Assembly (NCBI GenBank): GCA_033063855.1
Contig: CP093829.1
Location: forward strand, 1,870,243 to 1,934,242
Origin: Smittia aterrima
Lineage: Eukaryota; Arthropoda; Insecta; Diptera; Chironomidae
Length of the DNA stretch: 64,000 nt
Direction of reading: 5' to 3'
Every line of letters begins with the position of its first letter. Within the stretch, counting starts at the first letter, position 1. A program made the position numbers and the translations under genes. Under the pieces are notes generated by a model. That model searched no databases. It saw only the letters and a program-made list of their open reading frames with translations, and was not told the DNA's origin. Shown here in pieces: positions 8,584 through 22,637 of this stretch.

Positions 8584-11500
8584 TTGCTAATCATTTGTAA
8601 ATACGCAAGAAACTCATTTGTGAAGATGAAAATACATATTCGATGTCAAAGAATGATTCAACTCTCGTGTTTTTCTCACGATTCATGCTCGACTGCTTGG
8701 CGACGTCTGTTTTGCAAAAGATTCATAGACCCACTTGACTTTGTCATGTTATGCGGGCGCCTTTCATGTTTCGTTGACTTTGTTGTCGTTTTAATGAAAG
8801 AATTGCATAATTTCTGTTGATTAGTTCTTAAGAAAAGAAGAGCACAAAGTTGAGTAGACGAAACATTTCGTTCTTCCCTTCTACCTAAGCAAATCCTTAA
8901 ATTTTATGAAAATTCATAAAAGTAGCTTCCAACGCCTGGAGAACATTAAAGCGACTTAAAGGTGATGATCACGTCTTTTCCATTCTCATGACGTGAATTG
9001 AAATACTCACATTTTCCTTGTGCGTGTTCTACTCTCATTTTTCTTTTCACCGCACGAAGACGAATAAAAACATTAAATCCTCTTTCGAGATTTCTTCTAT
9101 CGTGCACTTCAAACTTAAGATTTTTTTTTCCTTTGCTATCGTCAAATGGAGCGTGTCGATGAGGGGTTGTGCCTCCATTTTTCTTTCTTTCGCGAACCCC
9201 TCGAAACATTCAAAAGAAACATAAACGAAATTATTTAAGCCGAAGAGCAGCGAGAAGAAACATGAAAGCAAAAATTGTTTCCTGTGCCGAAAAGGGAACA
9301 TAAAGAAACATTCTTAAAGACTTCCATTTTAAAGTGAACATTTCTCGCCCCGTGTCGCCCCTTTCTAGGTTTTTAGAGGGGAAGTAAATTATAAAAATAA
9401 CAAGCATCTCGAGCCATAAATTTATTCTTCGAGAAGGGCGAATGGAAAGGAATCGAATGAATATTTAATATTTAGCAGCTTCCGATTCATGAGATTGCTT
9501 TCTAAATACGAAAGGTTCAACAAACTTCGAAGCTAATCACGCACCACAATTCCACTGATGAATCAAACCTGACTACTTAGACACATCGAATAGTCTTTAA
9601 CACTTTCTTTCGTCTTTGAATTATTTCGGCTCATCTATTCAGGAATTCTTTGAGGCGCCACGCATTTGAAGATAAGCACACCGTCGAGACGCTCTCCTCT
9701 CTTCTGTCTCTGATGTTGCCTCTGAATCTTAATCGATCATTAAATTATCTAACCGCACCTTTTAACGCTTGTTACATGTAATAGCTTCGAATGTTCTGTC
9801 CCTGTTGCTATCGGTCAATCGATTTCACGATAGTCAACCGACGAGAATTTCTTTCCGCTTCGAGAAACTCTCTCTCACTTCAACTGCTCATTTGACATGC
9901 GATTGTTAAAAAGTTTTGTGTGCAAAAATATGTAAACAATTTTTTTCTTTGTCCCCGGCAATCGGATTAGGCGACGATGATTCAATAGTTTTCCATGTCG
10001 GCTTACACGCATCAAGGAGCTCTAATCTCATTTGCTCTTGGTGCACGAGTAATAGGAGATGACAAGAGATGGTTGTCGATGAAATGAGAAGTCCTGAAGA
10101 TAGCGAGAGACTGAAAATTTAAGCGAAACTTTTTTTTTCTATTCTTAAATTAACTTTTCACTTCGTTAACGACCCGATAAGTTAAACTCACGGTAATAAA
10201 GTTGACGACAAATGTCTCATCGTCGAGTTGCTTGACAGAACACTGTGTCGACCTTTTTAGGTTCTTATTAAAAATCTGAATAGTTTGTCACTTTCTCATC
10301 TATTTCTAAACGAAAGAACCCGACGACATTCATCAAGATGAACAAGTTTGTTAGTTCTTTCTTACAAAGGAGCTTGGGTCTTTTCGAAAGTTACTCCAAG
10401 TTGAACAAGCCGCTTTGAGTGACTAAGAACGAAACAATGTTGTCGTATGAGATTTTATGCTTGAGCTGATTCAAATGGAGACGCGTTGAAAGAACCTTTT
10501 TGACGTCTCGATGCTTCTGTTTAGAAAGATTTTGTTGGACGTTGATGATTGAAAAGAGTGAAATTTTAAAATTTACTTACTTCATCTAGAAATCGTGTCG
10601 CACCCTCAAACCCTTCCTCATATTCATCGCCCCCACCAGAAATGTCATAAAAGACATTTGAGAGATAAGAAAGCACTTCAAAACACGACAAGACTTCCCT
10701 TCGTCGTCTCGTAATTCATGAAAATTATCCTCGAAAACGGCGAGCGAGACTTCTCGAACGAAATAAAAATGCGAAAGGATTTGAAAAGCAAACCGAGCCG
10801 CTTTAAGTGGCTGTCGTCTGCTTCTTTTTGGAAGAAAAATTTAAGAAAATTCCTCTCGCGCGGCATCAAACAGAAGAAGCTGGTGAAAATGTATTTCTCT
10901 CTCTCCATAAATCATGCAATGGAACGCAATGGCTTAAGATGCCAGATGCATTTCTGCCGCTGCCGCATGTAAACCACTTAAGTTTTATGACTTACACCAC
11001 TTTCGAGATCTCACGACGAGACGATGGGTCTTTGTCTTGACGGAGCAGCGAGAGGCGGACGGGAGTCAAAGGATGTTTGTTGGTTTCATTATGATCAAAA
11101 ATGTTCAAATGGATTCTCATAAAAAAAATGTGAGAATTGAATGTCCAGAAGCTTTGAGTGATTGACACTCTCTCTACGCAATTCCGAAATCAAATGCAAT
11201 CATTTTGAGATGAATTCCCATGTACTGAGATTGATTGGCTGCCAATCTTGATTGTACTTGAGACTGACAACTTCCTTCTCACGTGGTAACTAAGTCTCAA
11301 TGAAATGAAATCTGTTTAAAGCTTTAAACAGCTCAGCCTTCGTCCAACACAAACTCTTTACCCAGCAAGCTGCAGCAATTGTCATGTGGCCTCATCTCAC
11401 TTGACAACATCGCTAGATAAGATTGTAAAACTCTGAAGTTGGCTCAGATGTTCTGTAACGGGACACCAAATGATGTTTTCAGCAACCGAAGCATGAAATT

Positions 11501-14163
11501 TTCTCGTCTCCCTCGTCATGTTCCAATTAAGGCGACTTGAGACCATCATTGACTTTGCAAATTCCCTTCAACCCATTGAGCAGAGACACTTGAGGGATTA
11601 TGAGTGAAAACATAAACAAAATCAACGGGAGGGCAATTGCGACAACAGCAACAAAGAGCTCAGGTAAAAAGAATCCGTCAGACTTGCAAATTATCGAACG
11701 GAAACTACCGAAATAAATCCGTTCAGTTTGTGGGCAAGTGAAACGAAAACATTGTAAAAGTTTTTGTGAGGCCTTCAATAACGAGCTGCGGACGGAAGTG
11801 AAACATCAGGCGCCACCGACTCAGACTTCCAAACGATCGTCAAACGAAGAGACGAATAAATAAACACATCACATTGATGGCATCGAGTGAGAGAAGGACA
11901 GAGGGTCTCCAAGACAATAAATTCCTCGATAACATCTAAGTTTGCTGTTCTGCTTCGAAAAGGTCACTCGAAAACATGATGAAAGATGAGATTTTGCTGT
12001 CCACTGGGTCCATAAATTTTCTTGGCCACGTTCGTGAAACATTGACGTGAACAATTCTGAAATTAATGGGATCATCATGCCACAACTGAACGTGATTGAT
12101 GGTGTCTCATTGAACATGACAAATTTCTCTCCACCCAGAAAATTGCGTAATCTTGAAGATCTTTGACTTGACATTCCATGAGAGTTCTAACAGCGCAGGA
12201 CGAAACGAAGGATCGAAGAGAAGGAAGACGTCAATAAACTCAACGGAAACTTCCGTTTAAGACTGAAGATCCTTCCGGTAGCCTTCGATACAATTTAAAT
12301 AGCAAAAATCTTTCTTAGAACTAATAAAATCAACTTGTTGGACAAGCAATGAGAAACAAATTTCATTTATCGTAGACTTTCTTCCTTGTGGGGTGGAACC
12401 TGTTGATCTTCTCCTAATTACGTTGCATTAAAATTATTCACAGACACGATTCTAACAATTTCTTTTCTGCTTCAAAAGCGTCATCAAAGTTCTTCGTTCT
12501 ACGCATGATTTACTTCTCGTTGCTCATCATTTGTCGTCTGTGCTTGTAAATGGGACAATGGATTCACTTCTCTCTTTTTTTAATTTCTTTAATGGATATC
12601 GATTTTCCGCATTAGCTTCGCGAGCGGAGCCGTCATGAACCCTTTTCATCGACATTGCACAATATTAAAGCTGTTTTGTCCGCTGACGTTGTCATAACGA
12701 TGAGTTTAATCAACTTCGCCGATGAATGTGATGCTTTGACTCGTTGAATAATTTAAGTACGGTTTCGTTTCAATCCTTGAACCGCCTGATTTGCATGTAA
12801 AACATGATTCTACCTGGAATTGACGCAAATCACTTGGGCTCTTCCTAGTTTTGGGTCGATGCAGATGATAGAATGAATATTTTATCACTTCAACCCAATT
12901 GGAGATGTTTATGGCTCACGATTTATTAAAATTCTTTTACAGCGAGCTCAATAATTTACGAGGAAGTCAAATAAACTTTTCAACTTGAAAAAATAAAAAA
13001 CTTTGAATGAAGTTTCTTCTTTAAGTCCCACGTCGAAGTCATCATAATTATCCTCACACATCAACGGGGAGTGGGTAGTTCATTGAATTATTAAAGCGAG
13101 CTCGCGTGTCGATCTCTTTAATGTCTCCATTTCTAATAACAAGCGACTATCGAGAAGTTATTGAAGATAAATTTTCAAATTTGCTTAATGCGCGAGACTG
13201 ATCGTGAAGAAATAAATTATTTCCAACTTCGATTATTTTATGAAATCAAAAAATATTTATGTCACAAGGGAAACTTTAATTATCACGCAATCGATGAAGA
13301 TTATAATCTTCAACAACTTTAATCAAACTTCTCTTCGCTCGAAGAGTTTCCACTGAATTATTTAAAACATTTGCTTACACATGTAAATTGCTCGTTATCA
13401 ATAATTTCATTGAGTTCAATGCTGCCTCGACCATTTTGTATGCGTCCGTGAGTAAAGAAGGAAAAAGTAATCGAGAAAAAAAATCTGGTTCATGTCGAGC
13501 ATGATGTTCGATGATTGTTTTCGGGTTTCCAACTTTGTTTTCTTTACATTTCATTTTACCATCACGAGCAGCGACCGCGCCGTACTTCAACAGCGGATGA
13601 AAGAGAGAAGAAGACGGGACTGACTCACACTATTTGTTTCCCCACCCAGCACAAACCGAGTTGTCCAATCGCTGCGGTTCATGTTGTCGTTTCGCTCGCT
13701 CTTTCGTCGAACGAAGAGGAGGGAACGAGACGAGAAGATAATCCGATGGTTTAATGTGGGCTTCAAACAGATCGAAATGCCGTCGATGGTTCGTTTCAGT
13801 TTTGTGATGACTTTTGGCGGGGCAAGTTGACGAAATTGCCGATTTTGTTTACTCGAAACGTTTTTTGGATAATCTCGTCGTTTCTTTTACCGCGAAGCTT
13901 CGTAGCATAAATCGGACATTTTTCTTTTGGAATTTCGACTTCAACGAAAAATGATTTTTCTGAAAAATCGCGAAATTCCTCAAAATGTTTGCGAATTAAA
14001 TCAAATGAATCAAATCAACAAATGAAAAGTGCCTTGAGTTGAGGAAGAAGCAAAACAAAAAAAATAAATTAATGCAAATAAATATCAAGTCGTTCAAAGT
14101 GTTTCTGTGACTAGAGAAAGGAAAGATAAGCAAGCAAGCAAACGACAACAAAATCCGTTCTAT
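8584..14163. other. 5.6-kb intergenic region between tup copies A and B
   Basis: No coding sequence is recognised on either strand; the longest frames are under about 105 codons and look like chance. The stretch probably contains the copy A 3' UTR, regulatory DNA for A and B, and the promoter and 5' UTR of B just before 14164. The hexamer CATAAA/TTTATG occurs 16 times by my count. No transposon, tRNA or repeat array is seen. Confidence 0.6.
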
Positions 14164-17100
14164 ATGGTAATGGCCGAGATACATCAGGGTGGCCCGTTGG
14201 CTCACCAGCTTCCCCTGCACAATCACAGAGGTGGATTAGTGCAGCCCTCTCTCGTTATGAACCATCATCATCTTGATATGGACTGTCATCAGACTGGACT
14301 AGACATCCACGCGACGAACATAAGTAAGTGTCCGTGGAAAGTCGCTTTTTGTGAAAATTCCCAGGTGAAAACTTCTTCGCCCTCAAAATAAACTGAGAAG
14401 CGAGAGAGAGAGAGTAGAAAAAAAAATCGATTTTTGCGCATTGTCTCGTAAAGACATCTTGAGGGAAACATAAAATATCGAATTACTAGACATCGAACGT
14501 TAGCTTTATTTATTTACCAACAACAGATGTGTTTGACAACTTCTCATTGAAAACAAAAACTATTTTCTCTCTTTTGTAATTCGAGAATTTTATGAAAAAT
14601 ATTTTTTCGTTGTGTGGCGAATTTGCATTTTAATTCAATAGACAATCGTTTAATTGCCGCTGCATTGGCAAGCCCAAAGTTTTGAGAATGTTCGTGCATA
14701 ACTTTTCAAGGTGGAATCAGATTTTTGTGTCAATAGCAAACGAAATTCTTCTGCTTGCTCTCGGCAAATAAATGCAAACATTTGTTTTTTCGAGAAAAAT
14801 CATTTTTTTAGTGACCGAGAATTTTTCTTTTTCGGTCGATAATGAGAAACTCAAATAATTTACCTTGCAATTGTAAGGTTTGTGATAATTTCGATTCTCA
14901 TAAGGAAATCTTTGTGTGTCTTCTCTTGTTAATTATCTGAACGTGCTATTGTTCAGTGACAGTTTGAGATCCGTGAGAATAAGAATTTAAAAGTCCTTGG
15001 AAATTAATTTCGAATCAAAGAAAAGCACAAAACTCTCTAGAAATAAAATCAGTCATGAACTTGACCGCAACCACGTCCGCACCTCGCACACACCTTACTT
15101 TCCTTTATCGTGGCGATGTCCCTAAAAATATTCCGAAAAAAGCGCGTTCATTGAAGAAAAGGCAAACATTTATCAGCAACCTGCACGAACTGTCGATTTA
15201 CAATGAAACCGAAAGCAATAAACAATAAAAAGAATTAAAAATATTCAGTCACATTTTAGTTCGGGGCGCTATCTTATCACTAGCGCAAACCCGCGAGGAA
15301 CGACGAATACTTTGGGTGAAGAAATAAAATATTTTCTCTTCCTCGAACAAAATTTCATTTTATTTTCTTTAATTATCTCGGTTTTGTTGCATGAAACCTA
15401 CACAATCAGTTTTGTTCTTTTTGTTTTCTTGCGTTTTGTCTTGTCGCTTGTTTGCCGCTCTCCTGCGCGTTCAGCTTTTGGCGAAATGCATTCAACTTTC
15501 GTTCAGCGAAGCTTCTTTGTTCGCCTTTGAATAAAAGCGAAGCGAGAATGAAAGAATTATTGACTTCATTTCCATAATCATTCAGCATAGATAAGCAGTT
15601 GATGAATAATTTATTTGCACGCATACACGAGCAACGCCGCCAGACGACGAAGTAAAAACTTTTCTTTCGCAAAAGCTTCAGCTTTTCTCTCAGGATGGAA
15701 ACCAAAAAAACATCTTTCTCGTCACAAAAACTTTATCGATTTGAGTTGTTGAAAGCTTTTCGCAATGCAAACATTTCTAAAGCGTTGAACTTTCTCATCG
15801 TAAAGTATTTTGCGAGGTGCCAAAAGAGCTCGAAGCCATTCAGAAGCTCAAAATCCCACCAGGCGATCTCGTTAAAAATTCATTTCAATCTCTCTGTCTC
15901 CTCATCTGTCTTTTTATTGCCCCGAGTCCGAGTGCGGAGCCGTTTCATCTTCGTTTCGTTTGGAATCTGATAAAAATCATTAAATATGTTAATGTCGTTT
16001 GTGGTTCGCGTCTCAACAAAGGAAAAGTGATCTGAGGAAGCGACACCAACAATCAATTACCTCGAAGCGATAAAAATAATCAAAAATCAATAAAACGAAG
16101 ACCGAAAAGCGGATTGAGAAATTTATGAATGTCCAGAAGCAACACACGCTCGAATTAATTTCTTCTTCTCTCAACTCAATCCAAATCTGAATTGGAATCA
16201 AGATAAAGAGTTTCACCGAAAAAAAAAAACTTTACGACTTTATTAATGACAATACAGAAGAAGCGAATTATTGATCGCTCTACATTTATCGATTGATTTT
16301 CACAACAGATACGAGCATGAACAGAGAAGCTTCCGTTAAGCAATCGAGAGTGAGAGAGGTAGAGAGTGAGACGATGAACATGATTTATGAGGAAAATATT
16401 TTGACAGCTTGCGGACTGAGGCACCTGGTGGCTCTCGTTTCTCTAAACTTCATCTCAAATATTTTTGATCGTAAATTAAAGTCGAAAGAGAAATTAAAGT
16501 TAAAAATAAATTTGTTGACTTGAGTTCAATGAGTTCAAAAAGTAGTTCAAAGGATTAAAAATATTTCCTGAGATTTTTCATAATTTTCCTCATTTTGTTC
16601 GATTCTGAAATATTTTTCCTTTCTCGCTCTCTGACTTTGCATAAATTATTTGAATGTCGGTATTTTTATTGTTTTTCATTCTCAATCTGTTCCACCGCGA
16701 CATTCACAAAGAGAGAACATTTCGCGGCAAAGAAATCGAAGAATCGCCATAAGAAAACTCCAAATGCTCCACGCGTTCCCGAAAAAAATAATTAAAATTG
16801 TCTAATTTAACTTTAAACACAGCCGAGATGAGAATCGCGATGCCAACCTCGCACTTTGCCTTAATTGTAATGAATTGCTGAATGTGTGGCACAACAAGCG
16901 ACGAGAATCACACAAATTCCTTTAATTTAAATTTATTTCTCAGTCCAGATGTTCGCTCTCAACCTGAAGTAAGCATCGAAGTCTGTACGAGAGTGCAAAG
17001 CAAGAAAATCTATACATTTCCATTAAATATTCAAGTGATTTGTGCGCTTTTTTCATGCCCTTCGTACATAGGATTGCGCATATTCGCGACTTCCAGAGCG

Positions 17101-20100
17101 AGAGAAGAATGAAAATTTACGCAAAAGCATCAATAAAACATTCCGAAAGCAACAAACTTTATCATGTTCGGAATTTCTTGTTTCTTGTGCTTTTTTTTAT
17201 TACTTTTTCTTCTTTCGCTTTTCGGTCGAGTCTTTCCTCTTTAAAGAAACGAAAGACTCGAAATTTAAAGAGCATTAAAGTTTACTCATTAGGCAATCGA
17301 ATGAGAATGTGAGGTGCACAGGTCTCTCTAGTGAGATCGATTGTCGAGTCTCGAATCGACATAAATGGAAGTGCGAGAACGTTGCAATTCTGATTGTTTC
17401 AATGATAAAGTATTTTCTGAAATATTTTAATCAACTCTTAAAGCATTTTCTCATTCAACTAACGGAGACGTTGCAGACACAACACAACACACGGCAATAA
17501 ACTTGTGTTTACCTCCAATAAATAGGCAAACATGCTGAATAGCCGATTTATTTAGCATTGAAAATATTAAAAGTTTAAATAACAAGAAAGACAAACGAAG
17601 CCTTTTGTCGAGTTTTATGGGCGCTTTTGAAACTGGTCGTTGCGGTAGAGACACAAACTTGCGAGAGAAAGAGTCAAAATGCAACAAAATCTTCTCGTGT
17701 GGTGAACACAAACACAGAACGTCGAGTAAATATTTGCTTATCATAAGCGCAGTTGATGTAAAACGAATGAGCCCAAGTCGCTGATGTGGGAAACTCTTAA
17801 TTAAAGCTGAAAGCTGCGGATTGAGGCCAAATCTGAGATTGATTCTCGTTTGCCGCCAAGCTCTCTCGAGACTTCCTGAAAGTTTCGAAAGTTACTCAAC
17901 TTACGAACAATCCCCAACAATCTCGAAATAAAATGGGAAAAGCTCTTTATGTGTTCGCATAAATTAGCTGCCGAATGTCCAATAAAATGTGCGAGTAATT
18001 AAACTTTATTGCATCTTTCGCCTAGCCACTAAATTAATGTTTTTTTATTGTGAAAAAATAATTCGCCGGTCGAAAGTCTTTTGATATTTTATCAATAAAG
18101 TGAAGAAACGAAATGCGTTCGTTCGGTAGCATAAATTCACACAATTTTACTTTCCACCGGATAGAGTTTCAGAAGTTTTTAAAGAGGTGCGAAAGCCATA
18201 AACATCTTCTGAGGCTGACGTTTCGGCTTCTCGCTTTAATAAGGCTTCTCATGTTCTCACACTAGTTCTTGGTTAGCCAGCACAACAAAACTCCTACACG
18301 GCAAAATGAGAGAGGCAAACCGTTTGTCGAATGAAAGAGCAGTGATCGATCTCGATTTGTAAAACGGAGCCCATTAAGCGAGACATGTCAAAGTCTTTTG
18401 TTGGTACACAAGTCGGATTGAAACTTGATTGCGAGTGCAAGGCAAAATGTGAGAAGCAAGCGAAGTAAACGAATGAACGAGAAAATCTGTTTCAATGTTC
18501 AATTTGCTTAAGACTTCAAAACGGCATCGCAGACGATTACTTACATGAGTCATGTGACGATGGTGATGCCAGCCAATTGAAGCGAGAGAGGGTAAAGTGT
18601 CAAATAAACATCGAGAGTTGACTGCGAAAGTCTCGCAATCAAATTCTCGCCAATTTGCATTTGAGAGCTCTTCGTCGCGCAATGAAAATGTTAACTTACG
18701 AGATAAAGCTTCAAAATTCATTAAACTTAAATTTTTAATCTTTTTATTGCAGAGAAGCAACGGCTATCGCTTTGTGTTGGCTGTGGCGGACAAATCCTTG
18801 ATCAGTACATTCTGAGAGTTGCTCCTGATCTCGAGTGGCACGCAGCTTGTCTAAAGTGCCAAGAATGTCGTCAGTTCTTGGATGAGAGTTGCACATGCTT
18901 CGTTCGCGATGGAAAAACTTACTGCAAGAGAGATTATGTTCGTTTGTTCGGCACCAAATGTGATAAATGTGGATGCTCGTTCAGCAAAAGCGACTTCGTG
19001 ATGCGTGCAAAGACGAAAATCTATCATATCGAATGTTTTCGATGTTCAGCCTGCGCTAGACAATTAATTCCCGGTAAGCATTCAACAAAATGCTGCTAAA
19101 GATATTCATCGACTTACAAAGATTCCTTTCCTCTCGACAAGGTGACGAGTTTGCTTTACGAGATGGCGGTGCGCTTTACTGCAAAGAGGATCACGATGTT
19201 CTTGAAAAGACAAGTCAGACCAACCTAAGCTCGCTCGAGCACAATAACAACAATGCAATGTTAAACAACAACAACACAATTAGTAACAACAGTCAAGCGA
19301 CAAGTTTAAGCAATAATAATCACACTAGCGAGTTGGGATCGATGTCAGGTGAGAAATAAAACATTTTCTAAAGATTTGTCGAAGGTTGAGAGGGCAATCG
19401 AGTTGATCCACTGAGATGAAGTTACTAGCGAAAAATTTCAAAACTTCACAGACAATTCGCCGATCAATTTACTTTGAAAGAAGAAGCTCAAAGACCGACG
19501 AAGTATTTTATGCAAATATCTTTGAATATCTTCGCTAAATTTTTGTCTTATCGAAAATTCATTAAAGAAAAGAATTCCCTCGTCGACAAAGAAATGGCAT
19601 TGACGAGTGAATCGTAAATCGAAGTAAGCGCATGCCACATATCAAAACAAAGCTTTTTTATTATACTCTTCATCATCATAAAAATCAAAGTTTATCAGCT
19701 TCGAGTGGGTTGGGTTGATGGACCATAAAATTACTTTCAAATGAGTTAATTAGCTTGAGAAAGACGGCGACGTTATGCGAAATATATTTCACGACATCTG
19801 CTTTTGCCCAGATTTCAGTAATTTTCACTGTTGATTATGCAACGAGAGACTTGCTTCGATTTCTGATAAGTCACCGAACATGCCTCGCCGGTTCTTTTTG
19901 ACATATAATTGCCTTCATACCTGTCATGATAACGACGCGAAGGAGTTTTCAGCGACACGAGAGAAAAAACCGCGACACAGCCGATAACACGCTGTAATTA
20001 TCTAACAAGCGATTGCGTATCGCGCTTATGCGACTTGTTGAAAAAAATTCTTTTCGTTTCATGTCTCAATGAGCTAACGAATCTTTTGATATTTTCCGTT

Positions 20101-21493
20101 GAATTCTCATTTTTTTTTCGGGTTTGAAGTCAAACAGAAAACATGATTTCGATTCGACTCTATTTTCCTGTGTCTTCTTCTTTCGGCCAGAGCTTTTTGA
20201 AGATTGCCGGCTCGACGACAAATATTTATTTAATAAAATCGAAATCTAAACAAATAAACGATTGAAGAAATCTTTGTTTTTGACTTCGAAAGGTTTTCTT
20301 GCTTCCATTTCAGTTTTGTTTTCTTAAACTTATCGAATCCTTTTCTTCTCCTTGCAGACTCGGAAAGTGAAAGTGGATCACATAAGAGTGTTCGAGGGAA
20401 TAAGTCGGGGCCATCGGATGGCAAACCAACAAGAGTGAGAACAGTTCTAAATGAGAAGCAACTGCATACGTTGAGGTGAGAAAATGTTTCATTTGACTTT
20501 CACACTTTCCTTCAATCAATCGAAAGTGAAGAAGTTCAGTTCTTTGACCCATCATCCTCAACTAATCCAATGACTCTCTCTCTCGTCTCGAGCAGAACCT
20601 GTTACAATGCAAATCCCCGGCCTGATGCGCTGATGAAGGAGCAGCTTGTCGAGATGACGGGCTTATCTCCGAGAGTTATTAGAGTCTGGTTCCAGAACAA
20701 GCGATGTAAAGATAAAAAGAAAACGATTCAGATGAAGCTGCAGATGCAGCAAGAAAAGGTAAATAGAAATCATAATCATTCATCAACTTGTTGCTAATAA
20801 TTTTAATCTTCACAGGAGGGCAGAAAAATGGGCTACGGAGGAATTCAAGGGATTCCAATGATTGCCAGTTCACCAGTTCGCCACGATTCACCGCTCAACC
20901 TTCATGGACTTGAGGTGACGTCCTATCAACCGCCATGGAAAGCACTTTCCGACTTTGCCCTTCATGCTGATCTTGACAACAATGGAGCCGTTAATCACAC
21001 ACCTGCATTTCAACATCTCGTTAATCAGGCAAGTCATCATCATTTCTCATAACTTTTGGGCAAAAACATTTTGCGCGGCGATATCTTTTGTGGGCACGAA
21101 CATTCCTTGTCCCCTCAACGTTCTCTTTATTATTTATTTGCTTGTCGCTCCGGCTTCTTCTGTTTGAATTTCTTCTTCGCCCATATTCCTTCTCTCTCTC
21201 GATGTTTATTCTTTTAATATTTCGCTTTCTTCTTATTAAGTCCGCTAAATTATTTCTGCAAATAAAAAGATGGCAACCACACGTTGGCGACATTTTGATT
21301 AACAGCTCTTTCTTTTCTCTCGTCTTCACAGATGCACGGATACGATATGGGAATGGTTGGAATGCCTCATGGTCCCCCGCCACCTTCGATTGCGCAGCTC
21401 CCAATGGATCCAAACACTCATCAACACCCCGATAGCACTGACTCTTACGTCACTTATCTAGAGAGCGATGAGAGCATGCAGAACTCTCCCTGA
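14164..21493 (+). CDS. tup: Islet/tailup LIM-homeodomain protein, canonical copy B
   Basis: Seven exons: 14164-14323, 18753-19073, 19142-19348, 20358-20475, 20596-20758, 20816-21028 and 21332-21493. Phases agree throughout and give 447 aa. LIM1 is residues 61-114, LIM2 123-177, an asparagine-rich linker about 190-225, and the homeodomain 253-312. The LHX-binding-like segment (EVTSYQPPWK..DFALHADLD) is about 356-376. The C-terminus HPDSTDSYVTYLESDESM is what I recall of insect tailup, so this is the best orthologue. The LIM2 intron and homeodomain intron (codon 17, phase 2) are shared with copy C. Intron 6 begins with GC instead of GT. AATAAA lies at 21921-21926. Upstream in-frame codons back to 14107 contain no ATG. 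Confidence 0.96.
14402..14414 (+). repeat. GA dinucleotide tract
   Basis: Alternating GA run just inside intron 1 of tup copy B. In flies such tracts near promoters often bind GAGA factor; binding here is inference. Confidence 0.6.
17227..17260. repeat. Inverted repeat in tup B intron 1
   Basis: Arms CGAGTCTTTC (17227-17236) and GAAAGACTCG (17251-17260) are exact reverse complements, with a 14-nt spacer that itself contains CTTT/AAAG pairing. Confidence 0.85.
19349..20357 (+). other. Intron 3 of tup copy B
   Basis: A 1.0-kb intron between the linker exon and the exon that begins the homeodomain region. Donor GTGAGA and acceptor CTTGCAG are good matches. No coding signal is seen within it. 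Confidence 0.8.
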
Positions 21494-22637
21494 TAGCAGA
21501 GTTAGTCGTCGAGTAGTTTGAATTATTCATTTGTAAATGTTCCTTTACGTGTTTGAAGATGAAGAAATATCAAAGCTGTTGCAAACTTTTATTTGGTCTC
21601 TTTATGAAGAAGAAAAAACGGAATTCAGGAAATTGCTGGTGCGATTAATTTCTCGTTTAAAATTGCTCAAAAATTACTTCACACGAAAGTTTAATAAACT
21701 TATTTTCTTTCGCTGGTTTTGATTGCCGATAATTTGATGTTATTTGTTGTAAACAGCAATTGAAGATCTTGCCACGAAGTTTTTAACTAAAAATCGAACT
21801 AATCTCAGAGTCAAAGACCACCACACCTGCACAAACCCGTTCGCTGATCGTTTGATGATGATCGGGAAATGGGAATGAAAAAAATAGTTTTAATTGTAAA
21901 TCATGAAATTACTAAATGTAAATAAAGAGAGAAGCACTTGATAGATAAGAAATAATCTTAATAAATTATGATGAACACTGAAAGAACTTTTCTTCTCTTT
22001 CAATCTTAGAAGTTTTTATTTTCTAGGAAATCTCTGGAAAACTCATCAATCAAAAGACTTTTCATTTTCAAAACAATTTTCTTTGTTTTTTCTTTATTTA
22101 AATTGTTCAAAATTTGTAAGCATTGGCTTCTTATTCTACGGTTACCGAATATCTAACTTGTTTACAATGAATTTCACATCTAGACGCTAGTTGCACAATG
22201 CCTCTGCTCTTCTCCTCATTCCAATCAATCTCATGGGGGATTCCAATTCAGTTCTGATCTCCGCTTTGCCTTTAAACACATCGAACTATGTTGACCATCA
22301 AGAATTTTTTTGCTTTGTTGATGATGAAGAACAAACAGCGATTTGATAAATTAAAAGACGAGAAATTAAACGCTAACGTCTCGGAAATGACAGGAAATCT
22401 TTAATTTGTGGTTGTTGGGAGAGAGAGAGAAAGAAAAAGAAAGAAATTTCGAAACGTTAAGATTTTCACATGAATTTTCATATTTTTATTGAACATTTTT
22501 CTCTTGTCTCGGCTAATTCAACTAATTGTACATGAAATAAAGTTTAACAGCATGTGCTAGTACGTAATAGTGAGAAGTAAGTAAAATAACTTTTGGTCTA
22601 TCTCGTGAAATGCTTTCTACCGTGCGCGCTCCTCCGA
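21494..22637. other. Convergent 3' region between tup copies B and C
   Basis: Non-coding 1.14 kb separating the two stop codons. It carries plus-strand AATAAA at 21921-21926 for copy B and minus-strand AATAAA at 22490-22485 for copy C, so the 3' UTRs are about 430 and 150 nt if these are used. A GA-rich simple repeat occupies about 22419-22446. Confidence 0.7.

Larger units (their letters stand above)
14324..18752 (+). other. First intron of tup copy B (4.4 kb)
   Basis: Large first intron separating the N-terminal exon from the LIM exon, a usual place for enhancers of LIM-homeodomain genes. It holds a GA tract at 14402-14414, only about 80 bp into the intron, a hairpin at 17227-17260, and many CATAAA-type words. 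No coding exon is recognised inside it. Confidence 0.7.

Noticed and set aside
11869..12174. 101-codon minus-strand open frame
   Set aside because: No domain, no splice-linked neighbours, composition like the flanks; likely chance.
14107..14163. Longer N-terminus for tup copy B
   Set aside because: The extension has no ATG, and copies A and C both begin at the same MVMA, so 14164 is preferred.
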